Of a DNA stretch of 37,125 nucleotides, positions 29,165 through 37,125 are shown piece by piece (within the stretch, counting starts at the first letter, position 1; every line of letters starts with the position of its first letter). The stretch covers positions 1 to 37,125 of the forward strand of contig JAQWMF010000021.1 of the NCBI GenBank assembly GCA_029246925.1, in the 5' to 3' direction. The position numbers were made by a program, and so were the translations under genes. Below the pieces are notes generated by a model. It had not been told where the DNA came from. It searched no databases and saw only the letters and a list, made by a program, of their open reading frames with translations. Source of the stretch: Porticoccaceae bacterium (GTDB lineage: Bacteria > Pseudomonadota > Gammaproteobacteria > Pseudomonadales > Porticoccaceae).

Positions 29165-29506
29165 TCAACTACCGCGTCTTACCCGATACAGTAAAGCCGC
29201 GACTAAAATGCCTGCTATATTTGCCAACAAATCCATTAAATCTGCTTGGCGATAACCCGTATAAGACTGAGCGAATTCAATACAACCGCCAAATAGGATT
29301 AATAAAATGGTTAATTTCCATATTTTTTGCTGCTTTTCATAGGCAGCGAGCAGTATCCAACATAATCCTGTATACGCTAAAAAATGGTGCAACTTATCCT
29401 GCCAGTTTAACATTTGTGGCATTGGCTGAAGTGCCACCATAGAAAGCGTCCCCACAGCTGTTAGCAAAAACCAAAAGGCAATCTTATAAGTTGTTACTGA
29501 AATCAT
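29165..29506 (-). CDS. VanZ-like family membrane protein
   Basis: Small 4-TM protein with DKLHHFLAYTGLCWILL and GGCIEFAQSYTGYRQADLMDLLANIAGILVAALL, typical of the VanZ-like family. Confidence 0.85.
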   Translation of the reverse strand: MISVTTYKIAFWFLLTAVGTLSMVALQPMPQMLNWQDKLHHFLAYTGLCWILLAAYEKQQKIWKLTILLILFGGCIEFAQSYTGYRQADLMDLLANIAGILVAALLYRVRRGS

Positions 29507-29533
29507 TGAGCATCCTATTTTTATCCTTCATTT

Positions 29534-30217
29534 TTAATGGCCATCCAGCAGTTCGTTAAGATTTTTATACCGATCAACCGTACCAACATCACACCACTGA
29601 CCTCTATAAATATCGCCAACAACCTGTTGTGCTTCAATTGCTGGTCGCAATACGTCACGCAGGGGAAAACATTTCTGCGCACCAACGCTTTTACCCTGTT
29701 GAATTAATTGTGGCCTAATTAAACTAATCCCGCTGAAGGTAAATTTTACCTGCGGCTGGTAACTGACTCTGTCATGCAAAAGACCAAAATCACCTTTGGG
29801 ATTGTGATCTGGATTTTCAACCAACAGTAGCCAAGCCATCTGATCCGAACTCAATTGATAGTTTGCAGCCGATAAAAGCGGAAAATCAGTCCATATATCT
29901 CCATTGATTAACAAAAATGGCTGTTCACCCAAAACAGGTAGTGCTTTACTTATGCCTCCGCCCGTTTCGAGCGGTTCGCTCTCTCTGGACCAGGTAATAT
30001 TGACTGCATAATCTGAACCATCACCAAAATAGTCCTCTATTTTCTCTGCCAACCATGAGGTATTTATGACTAACTCAGAAACTCCCATAGCGGCCAAGCG
30101 TTCAATATGGTGCTGCAAAAGCGGCTTACCTGCTACTGGCAACATTGGCTTAGGTGTTTTTTCAGTTAAAGGCCGCAGTCTTTTGCCATAGCCCGCCGCT
30201 AATATCATTGCTTTCAT
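29534..30217 (-). CDS. murU: N-acetylmuramate alpha-1-phosphate uridylyltransferase MurU
   Basis: Nucleotidyltransferase N-terminus MKAMILAAGYGKRLRPLTEKTPKPMLPVAGKPLL; adjacent to an AmgK-like kinase next to lptD, as in Pseudomonas. Confidence 0.9.
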   Translation of the reverse strand: MKAMILAAGYGKRLRPLTEKTPKPMLPVAGKPLLQHHIERLAAMGVSELVINTSWLAEKIEDYFGDGSDYAVNITWSRESEPLETGGGISKALPVLGEQPFLLINGDIWTDFPLLSAANYQLSSDQMAWLLLVENPDHNPKGDFGLLHDRVSYQPQVKFTFSGISLIRPQLIQQGKSVGAQKCFPLRDVLRPAIEAQQVVGDIYRGQWCDVGTVDRYKNLNELLDGH

Positions 30218-31248
30218 TGCGCAGCATCCGAATAATCAGAGTACCACGGCTGCTGGGCAAGCAAAGGGGCGATTTTTTCCTTAAACCATTGATTAAATTG
30301 TGCTGTTTGTGGGTATTGCGCGGATGCCTCAAGGCAGTAGTGAACCACTAATGGAATGTCATTTAAGTAAGTATCCTTATTATCCCTTAGTGCCAGTCGA
30401 GAGAAAATACCCAAGACCTTTACATGACGCTGCAGCCCCATAAAATCAAACCACTGAAGAAATTGCTTATCATCCACATTGCTCAATACGCCAGCCTCTT
30501 CCGCGCGCTGTTTATACCTAAGGGCACGCTGTCGCACCCAATTTGACGGCCAGCGCACATAGCAGTCTTTAAGTAGAGACACCAAATCATAGGTGATTGC
30601 ACCTAACATTGCGTCTTGAAAGTCTATTACACCCAGCTTGTCAGCATCTAATATCATCAAATTACGCGAATGGTAATCCGCATGCATTAATACCTGCGGC
30701 TGCTGTTTGGCACTACTCATTAAATGGTTAAAAAAATCATCTAATAAGCATTTTTCATCCGCACTCAATTTGTAATCAAGCAATTTATTCAAAAACCATT
30801 GCTCAAATAAAGCCAACTCTTCACTCATCTTGTTATCGTCATGCCGAGGGATGACCGGAGCTCGCCGTGTAGCGCATTGAATCCTAATTAATTCTGTTTC
30901 AGCTTGATGATAAAGCACTGCCGGATCAATCACTTTAAGTTGATGACCGAACAATGTAGAACCAAAATCTTCAAGCAACATATACCCCTGACTGTAATTT
31001 ACCGCATGAATTTTCGGCGCTATCAGCCCCTCTACCTGAAGAAACAAAGAGAGCCTGACGTATTCTGGATTTTTTTCTTTTTCTGGAGGAGAGTCCACCG
31101 CAATTAAACTAGGTAGGGTATTAACCCGAAAATAGCGCCGAAACCCTGCATCTCCGGCAAGCGCCTCAAGCTGCAAAGAACTTGGTTCGGTCACGCATAC
31201 GGGCAATGACCGTCCAATCCAATTAAAAAAAACCTGCTGATCTTGCAT
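30214..31248 (-). CDS. amgK: N-acetylmuramate/N-acetylglucosamine kinase AmgK (aminoglycoside phosphotransferase fold)
   Basis: LEALAGDAGFRRYFRV, MLLEDFGSTLF, VLMHADYHSRNLMILDADKLGVIDFQDAMLGAITYDLVSLLKDCYVRWP; overlaps murU by 4 nt. Confidence 0.9.
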   Translation of the reverse strand: MQDQQVFFNWIGRSLPVCVTEPSSLQLEALAGDAGFRRYFRVNTLPSLIAVDSPPEKEKNPEYVRLSLFLQVEGLIAPKIHAVNYSQGYMLLEDFGSTLFGHQLKVIDPAVLYHQAETELIRIQCATRRAPVIPRHDDNKMSEELALFEQWFLNKLLDYKLSADEKCLLDDFFNHLMSSAKQQPQVLMHADYHSRNLMILDADKLGVIDFQDAMLGAITYDLVSLLKDCYVRWPSNWVRQRALRYKQRAEEAGVLSNVDDKQFLQWFDFMGLQRHVKVLGIFSRLALRDNKDTYLNDIPLVVHYCLEASAQYPQTAQFNQWFKEKIAPLLAQQPWYSDYSDAAQ

Positions 31249-31273
31249 AGAAATATGTATTTATATGAATCCA

Positions 31274-31339
31274 AATCCATTATATCCCTAATAACCTATT
31301 AACTTTCAAGCAAAGAGGCAGAAATGACTATAATGGATT
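31274..31339. promoter_or_regulatory. Symmetric divergent promoter region of amgK and lptD
   Basis: Perfect 11-bp inverted repeat AATCCATTATA (31274-31284)/TATAATGGATT (31329-31339); each arm gives an outward-facing TATAAT. Dyad centre coincides with CTT-tc-AAG (31303-31310). Confidence 0.55.
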
Positions 31340-31406
31340 AGCTTTAATTCGCATAGAATCATCAATTCCACGCCCATTTCAGTTAGAATAATGGGGTTTT
31401 AAATTA

Positions 31407-33893
31407 GTGACGAGAATTATTTTGTTCAACCCAGTTAAATATAACCTTTCAACTGCAAAATTTTGCCTCTGTATATTGGGTTTTTTACACGCAATATCGG
31501 TTTCCGCCGATGAAGGACTTGTAGCTCCTGAGCACGGAAGTAAAACGCTATCTGAGCGCACAGAGCCGCCAAGGTTAGCGCCAGTTAATAATTTAGACTG
31601 GGTCAAAAAAGAACAAATGACACCAGAGCAGCAAACCTCGGTGGCTAAATACTGTTGCGGTGCTTATCTTGAGCCCGAGCGCGACTATCAAGACGCTGAC
31701 AAACATCCAGATGAGTCACCACTTCGAGTTAATGCTCTTAGCACTGCGGCCCAAAGCGATTCAGTCGCCCTGCTTGAGGGAGATGTCAATATTGCACAGG
31801 GCTATCGTCAACTTCGAAGTGATAGCGCGATTGTAGACCAAAAAAACCGTCAGATTACCTTAAATGGTAATGTTCGCTTCCGTGAACCCAATATGCTGTT
31901 AACAGGCAACCATGCACTACTTGATCTAGATAGTGAAGAAGTGCACATTAAAAATGCGACCTATGTACTGCATCAAGCTTCCATTAGGGGCGCCGCTGAA
32001 TCACTTCGCAGAAAATCCGATGGTATTATTACTATTACGGACTCCTCCTTTACCAGCTGTGAGCCATCAGTTAATACTTGGAAATTACAAACCAGTGAAA
32101 TTAGCCTCGACCAAACTTCTGGTTTTGCAACTGTCAAAAATGCACGACTTGATATTGGAAAAGTACCTGTTTTTTATTTTCCCTATGTCAAATTTCCCAT
32201 TACCGAGCGCAGATCATCTGGCCTACTATTTCCAAGTATTTCAAGAGACCAAAAGAACGGACTAGATTTTTCTCAGCCCATCTATTTAAACTTGGCGCCT
32301 AACTATGACGCTACAATAACCCCGCGCTATATTCAGCATCGCGGCACCGCAATCGATCTCACCTACAGACATCTAAATCAATGGTCCAACACCCAAGTCT
32401 CTGCAGGGTTTTTAGACAATGATAAAGGTGGCAATCAAACATATAGCCCAGACACTAGCACCGGACTCTATCCAAACCAAGGTGAAGATCGCTATATGAT
32501 GAGCATACAACACCAGGGATATTTTGCTCAGTCATGGTCATCTTTTCTAGATTTCAATCAGCTCAGCGATAAAAATTACCTCTATGATATTGGCCAATTA
32601 ATCGGTGAAGAAAATAATCCAACTCACTTACGTCGCATAGGCTCATTAAGCTACCAAAAGGATCACTGGCTATTTTCCGTTGAAACTCAAGACTATCAAT
32701 CAAACACTGTAGGTATATCTGACCCCTACAGAATCGCATCGAGACTATCTCTGAATGGGAATTATAGATTTGGACATTCTTTTACTTTTGATATAAGAAA
32801 TCAACACACCGAATTCCAGCATGACGACCCCAATTTGATGACTGGAGGAAGATCTAAATTAAACTACAATATTGGCTTGGATAAGCGCTGGAGTTGGGGC
32901 TACTTAAAACCAAAATTTGGGATTCGCCACCTAGATTATCAGCTAAATATACCAAGCGCCCAAAATCAATCTGCTGAAATGGACACCAACCCCTCCATTA
33001 CGGTTCCAGTACTAAGTATAGATAGCGGCATTATTTTTGAAAAACACAGCGAATTGTTCTCTGGGTTTAGACAAACGCTTGAGCCGCGCCTCTTCTATGT
33101 AAAATCTAAATTTCGCGACCAACAATCCTTACCTGACTTTGATACCAAAGAAATTGGGCCCGCCTATTCACAACTTTTTAACGATAATCGCTTTATAGGA
33201 GGGGACAGAATTTCAGATGATCATCGACTCACTATTGGATTATCCACCAGCCTAATAAATAAAAAAAATGGTAATGAAAAATTTCGTGCTAGCGTAGCTC
33301 AGGCTATTTATTTGGATGATCGCAGAGTAGCCCTACCCAATAATGCTGAAGTGCAACCTGATCTTGAACGAAAAAAGTCAGATTTAGCGCTTGAAATGAT
33401 TTATAACATAAATGACCAATGGCGATTAAGTAACGAGGTTGTCTATAGCAACCAAAATACGTACTGGGCCAATGGATCCGCCAACTTATACTATAAGAAT
33501 AAAGATAAACTATTCAATATAAGCTATAGGTATTCGCGTCTTGAGCCTGAACTAAACAACAGCCTACCAATAGAACAACTTGATATGTCATTTTATATCC
33601 CTGCTGGAAATGACTTTAATTGGGTCGGTCGGTGGCATCATGATTATACAAATAATCGGGAACTTGAACTGTTTTCTGGGTTCGAATATAACAACTGCTG
33701 CTGGCGCGCAGGGCTAGTTGTTCGGCGCTGGCTTGATAGGCAGAATGAAAGCCAAATACCCGAGCAGGAGCTGGCAATGAGAAACGGTGTATTCTTACAA
33801 ATACAATTTAAGGGCATTGCTGGAACCGGTGGGCGTGTGGCCTCAATTTTGAAAAAAGGAATCTATGGTTATGAACCTCTGGAACATTTTTAA
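31407..33893 (+). CDS. lptD: LPS-assembly outer-membrane protein LptD
   Basis: Signal peptide, OstA-like domain (VALLEGDVNIAQGYRQLRSDSAIVDQKNRQITLNGNVRFREPNMLLTGNHA), beta-barrel (FPYVKFPITERRSSGLLFPSIS), C-terminal CC pair (NNCCWRAGLVVRRWL). GTG start. Confidence 0.97.
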   Translation: MTRIILFNPVKYNLSTAKFCLCILGFLHAISVSADEGLVAPEHGSKTLSERTEPPRLAPVNNLDWVKKEQMTPEQQTSVAKYCCGAYLEPERDYQDADKHPDESPLRVNALSTAAQSDSVALLEGDVNIAQGYRQLRSDSAIVDQKNRQITLNGNVRFREPNMLLTGNHALLDLDSEEVHIKNATYVLHQASIRGAAESLRRKSDGIITITDSSFTSCEPSVNTWKLQTSEISLDQTSGFATVKNARLDIGKVPVFYFPYVKFPITERRSSGLLFPSISRDQKNGLDFSQPIYLNLAPNYDATITPRYIQHRGTAIDLTYRHLNQWSNTQVSAGFLDNDKGGNQTYSPDTSTGLYPNQGEDRYMMSIQHQGYFAQSWSSFLDFNQLSDKNYLYDIGQLIGEENNPTHLRRIGSLSYQKDHWLFSVETQDYQSNTVGISDPYRIASRLSLNGNYRFGHSFTFDIRNQHTEFQHDDPNLMTGGRSKLNYNIGLDKRWSWGYLKPKFGIRHLDYQLNIPSAQNQSAEMDTNPSITVPVLSIDSGIIFEKHSELFSGFRQTLEPRLFYVKSKFRDQQSLPDFDTKEIGPAYSQLFNDNRFIGGDRISDDHRLTIGLSTSLINKKNGNEKFRASVAQAIYLDDRRVALPNNAEVQPDLERKKSDLALEMIYNINDQWRLSNEVVYSNQNTYWANGSANLYYKNKDKLFNISYRYSRLEPELNNSLPIEQLDMSFYIPAGNDFNWVGRWHHDYTNNRELELFSGFEYNNCCWRAGLVVRRWLDRQNESQIPEQELAMRNGVFLQIQFKGIAGTGGRVASILKKGIYGYEPLEHF

Positions 33894-35184
33894 TCCATCA
33901 CAGAAAGGCGCTTTCACTTTAAGCTTTATTGTTTGTGCTTTAGTCTCAACCTCTATTGAGGCTAAGGTTGCTCTGCTGGATCGCGTGGCGGCCATCGTAA
34001 ACGATGACATAGTACTGCAAAGTGAACTCAATCAACGCACGGTATCCGTCTACAGTAGTATACAAAAATCCGGGACACAGCCCCCAGCTGAAGATATATT
34101 GAAAAAGCAGGTTTTGGAGCGCCTAATCTCTGAACGTTTGCAACTTAATATAGGCTTTAATGCAGGTGTTCGCATTGCAGATCAAGAAATAGACCAAACA
34201 ATTTCACGGCTGGCAGCGGATAACAACCTCAGTGTGCAAGACTATATTGCACAGGTCCATGCTAGCGGCTCTACCATGACTGCCCTGCGTCAGGATATAG
34301 CCAATGAAATGATAATGGCACAAGTCCAACAGGGTAGCGTTATGCGCGGTATTCATATCAGCGATCAAGAGCTCAATAACTTTCTGAACTCTCAAGAGGG
34401 CAAATTAATGACCTCTCCAGAGATTAAACTTGGGCAAATCCTTATTTCAGTTTCTTCCGCTGCAACAACCAGCGAGATTAACGATGCGCAAAAAAAATTA
34501 GATTCCATCAGTGAGAAAATTAATCAGGGCGATGATTTTAAACAGCTAGCGATCGTCAATAGCGATGACCAAAGTGCTCTTGAAGGCGGCAATCTTGGCT
34601 GGCGCAAACAGGCTCAACTACCCAGTCTCTTTACAGAGGCTCTAAAAGGACTTAAGCCCGGCGAAGTAACCAAGTCTATTAGAAGTGGCGCTGGCTTTCA
34701 TTTACTTAAACTATATGAGCGCAGAGGTGGCGAGAAAAATCTTATCGAGCAACATTTTGCACGGCATATTCTGTTAAAACCAAACCAAGTCCGCGATAAA
34801 GCGGAAACTGTCAAATTTCTCGCTGACCTTCGCAAAAAAATTCTGGCAGGTAATGACTTTTTCGCCCTAGCAAAACAGCATTCCGAAGATCCGGGTTCGG
34901 CACTAAAAGGTGGCGATCTCGGCTGGTCAACGCCTGGTTTGTTTGTCCCAGAGTTTGAGCAAACTATGAGCAGTATTGCGCTCAATGAGATCAGTGAACC
35001 TTTCCAGTCACAATTTGGCTGGCACATACTGCAAGTAACCGAACGTCGTATGCAGGATTTTAGTGATGATATATTACGTAATCGCGCTGACAACCTGTTG
35101 AGACAGCGCAAGTACTCAGAAGAGCTACAGGTATGGCTGCAAAAAATTCGTGATGAAGCTTATGTCGAAATCAAAGAGATCTAA
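33865..35184 (+). CDS. surA: Periplasmic chaperone/peptidyl-prolyl isomerase SurA
   Basis: [22 protein letters not shown], two parvulin domains (KLGQILI...[18 protein letters not shown]...[21 protein letters not shown]); overlaps lptD by 29 nt. Confidence 0.97.
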   Translation: MVMNLWNIFNPSQKGAFTLSFIVCALVSTSIEAKVALLDRVAAIVNDDIVLQSELNQRTVSVYSSIQKSGTQPPAEDILKKQVLERLISERLQLNIGFNAGVRIADQEIDQTISRLAADNNLSVQDYIAQVHASGSTMTALRQDIANEMIMAQVQQGSVMRGIHISDQELNNFLNSQEGKLMTSPEIKLGQILISVSSAATTSEINDAQKKLDSISEKINQGDDFKQLAIVNSDDQSALEGGNLGWRKQAQLPSLFTEALKGLKPGEVTKSIRSGAGFHLLKLYERRGGEKNLIEQHFARHILLKPNQVRDKAETVKFLADLRKKILAGNDFFALAKQHSEDPGSALKGGDLGWSTPGLFVPEFEQTMSSIALNEISEPFQSQFGWHILQVTERRMQDFSDDILRNRADNLLRQRKYSEELQVWLQKIRDEAYVEIKEI

Positions 35185-35189
35185 TTAAT

Positions 35190-36185
35190 ATGACCTTCAC
35201 ATTGGCGGTGACGCCAGGGGAACCTGCAGGCATTGGGCCCGACCTTTTAATTCAATCGGTACAGCAGGGTTGTACTCAAGAATTGGTAGCCTTTGCCGAT
35301 CCAGATCTATTAACGCAACGCGCCAAGCTTTTAGGGCTACCCCTAAAGCTTAGAGTCTTTGACCAAAATCAAGCTCCAACCCCGCTTCTATCTGGAGAGC
35401 TTTGCATATACCCTGTTCAACTCGCCAAGCCAAGCCAAGCTGGAACACTAGATATCGACAATGCCAGTTACGTACTAGACTGTTTGGACGCCGCGATAAA
35501 TGCCTGTAAGGCTAACCAATGCGACGCATTAGTTACGGGGCCCGTTCAGAAATCAATTATCAATGATGCGGGTATCGATTTTTCAGGCCATACAGAATAC
35601 CTAGCACAAAAAACTAATACCGATACTGTTGTAATGATGCTGGCAACAGCAGAAATGCGCGTTGCACTAGCGACCACACACCTACCACTGCGTGAGGTTG
35701 CAGATGCCATTTCTCAAGACCTATTACATAGTGTTATTAAAATACTCAACCATGATCTAAAAACTAAATTCGCTATAAAACAACCAAAAATACTCATTTG
35801 CGGTCTTAACCCCCATGCCGGTGAAAGCGGGCATCTTGGTAGCGAAGAAATTGATACTATTGCTCCAGTTGTACGTCATTTTCAAAAACAGGGCATGGAT
35901 ATAGTGGGCCCACTGCCAGCTGATACATTGTTTACTGCAAAGTACCTTAACTCAGCTGACGCTGTTTTAGCCATGTACCATGACCAAGGCTTGCCGGTTC
36001 TTAAACATAGTGGTTTTGGCCGAGCCGCTAACATTACTCTTGGCTTGCCCATTATTAGAACCTCAGTAGATCATGGCACAGCTTTAGATCTAGCAGGAAA
36101 AGGTATTGCTGATTCAGGAAGTTTTGAAGTTGCCATTGCCACGGCTGCCCAAATGGCAACTATGCAAATGGATGGTGTTGATTGA
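35190..36185 (+). CDS. pdxA: 4-hydroxythreonine-4-phosphate dehydrogenase PdxA
   Basis: [92 protein letters not shown]. Confidence 0.98.
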   Translation: MTFTLAVTPGEPAGIGPDLLIQSVQQGCTQELVAFADPDLLTQRAKLLGLPLKLRVFDQNQAPTPLLSGELCIYPVQLAKPSQAGTLDIDNASYVLDCLDAAINACKANQCDALVTGPVQKSIINDAGIDFSGHTEYLAQKTNTDTVVMMLATAEMRVALATTHLPLREVADAISQDLLHSVIKILNHDLKTKFAIKQPKILICGLNPHAGESGHLGSEEIDTIAPVVRHFQKQGMDIVGPLPADTLFTAKYLNSADAVLAMYHDQGLPVLKHSGFGRAANITLGLPIIRTSVDHGTALDLAGKGIADSGSFEVAIATAAQMATMQMDGVD

Positions 36186-36985
36186 ACATTCAACATAAAC
36201 CCAGAAAACGATTTGGCCAGAATTTCCTAATTGACCAGCAAGTGATAGGTCAAATTGTGGCGGCTATTAATCCGTCCCCCGAAGATAATCTTATCGAAAT
36301 TGGCCCTGGAATGGGGGCAATCACTGAACATCTAGTCAAGCTATGCCCTAGCATGACGCTAGTCGAATTAGATCGTGACCTTATAGAATTTTTAGCGCAT
36401 AAACTTGCTAGCTACCCTTCAGTATCCATTATTAATAGCGATGCATTAAAAACGGATTTTTCTCAGTTTTATCAGGGCAATAAACTGCGCCTAGTTGGAA
36501 ATCTTCCTTATAATATTTCAACGCCTCTTCTCTTTCATTTGCTAGAGACTGGAGAACAGATTCGGGACATGCATTTTATGCTTCAGCGAGAGGTAGTTGA
36601 TCGGCTAAGTGCTTCTCCAGGACAAAAAAGCTATGGCAGATTATCCGTCATGATTCAATACCACTGCCGTGTAATGCCACTTATTCCAGTACCGCCAACA
36701 TCATTTAATCCGGCGCCAAAAGTACAGTCGGCCGTTGTTCGTCTAACGCCCTATTCTGAGGCTCCGTATAAGGCTGACAACCTCAAATTACTTAGCCAAA
36801 TTGTCAATCTATGTTTTCAACAGCGTCGTAAAACATTAAAGAACTGTTTGAATACATTGACTCAATATCTTTCACAGGATACAGCGGTTGTCGACCTAAC
36901 AAAGCGCCCAGAACAGCTCACTGTGGAAGAATTCGTCACCCTGTGCAATTGCATTAATAAAAATATGGGGCCATCAGATGAGTGA
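36182..36985 (+). CDS. rsmA: 16S rRNA dimethyladenosine transferase RsmA/KsgA
   Basis: [77 protein letters not shown] start overlapping the pdxA stop. Confidence 0.97.
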   Translation: MNIQHKPRKRFGQNFLIDQQVIGQIVAAINPSPEDNLIEIGPGMGAITEHLVKLCPSMTLVELDRDLIEFLAHKLASYPSVSIINSDALKTDFSQFYQGNKLRLVGNLPYNISTPLLFHLLETGEQIRDMHFMLQREVVDRLSASPGQKSYGRLSVMIQYHCRVMPLIPVPPTSFNPAPKVQSAVVRLTPYSEAPYKADNLKLLSQIVNLCFQQRRKTLKNCLNTLTQYLSQDTAVVDLTKRPEQLTVEEFVTLCNCINKNMGPSDE

Positions 36986-37125
36986 TATTGAAAATATCAT
37001 CAATCCATTCGATATCAACGTATCTGTTGAAACCGAATACCTAGCCAAACAATCAACACCAGATGAAAATCAATACGCTTTTGCCTACCATATAACCATT
37101 ACCAACAATTCAAGCACTGGGGTAG
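36978..37125 (+). CDS. apaG: ApaG, N-terminal part, truncated by the window edge
   Basis: ATG at 36978: [49 protein letters not shown]; follows rsmA in the canonical order. Confidence 0.9.
   Translation, partial: MSDIENIINPFDINVSVETEYLAKQSTPDENQYAFAYHITITNNSSTGV

Noticed and set aside
34698-35111. 137-aa - strand ORF inside surA
   Set aside because: Cys/Arg/Ser-rich antisense shadow ORF of a clear surA coding region.

Overview
Gammaproteobacterial chromosomal window, mostly core housekeeping genes at high coding density. I saw no phage, IS element, CRISPR array, tRNA or rRNA. Left to right: (1) a B12 block on the - strand: partial cobO/btuR, btuB, and a cobalamin riboswitch in front of btuB. 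(2) A DNA replication/repair block: radA/sms on the - strand, divergent from two + genes encoding a protein with three tandem DnaT-like domains and an overlapping lambda-P-like helicase loader. A near-perfect LexA (SOS) box lies in the divergent region, directly upstream of a corrected TTG start of radA. (3) A collinear 13-gene type II secretion locus on the - strand (gspE-F-G-H-I-J-K-L-M-C-D-A-B). (4) A DUF1820-like gene divergent from miaB-phoH(ybeZ)-ybeY-corC-lnt-peroxiredoxin, then leuS-lptE-holA. (5) vanZ-like, murU and amgK on the - strand, divergent from lptD-surA-pdxA-rsmA-apaG (apaG truncated at the right edge). The strongest candidate for something under-described is the LexA-box/radA/triple-DnaT/P-like block at about 2.6-5.8 kb, which looks like a possible SOS-linked helicase-loading or replication-restart module. 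All family calls come from reading motifs and gene order; no database search was run.
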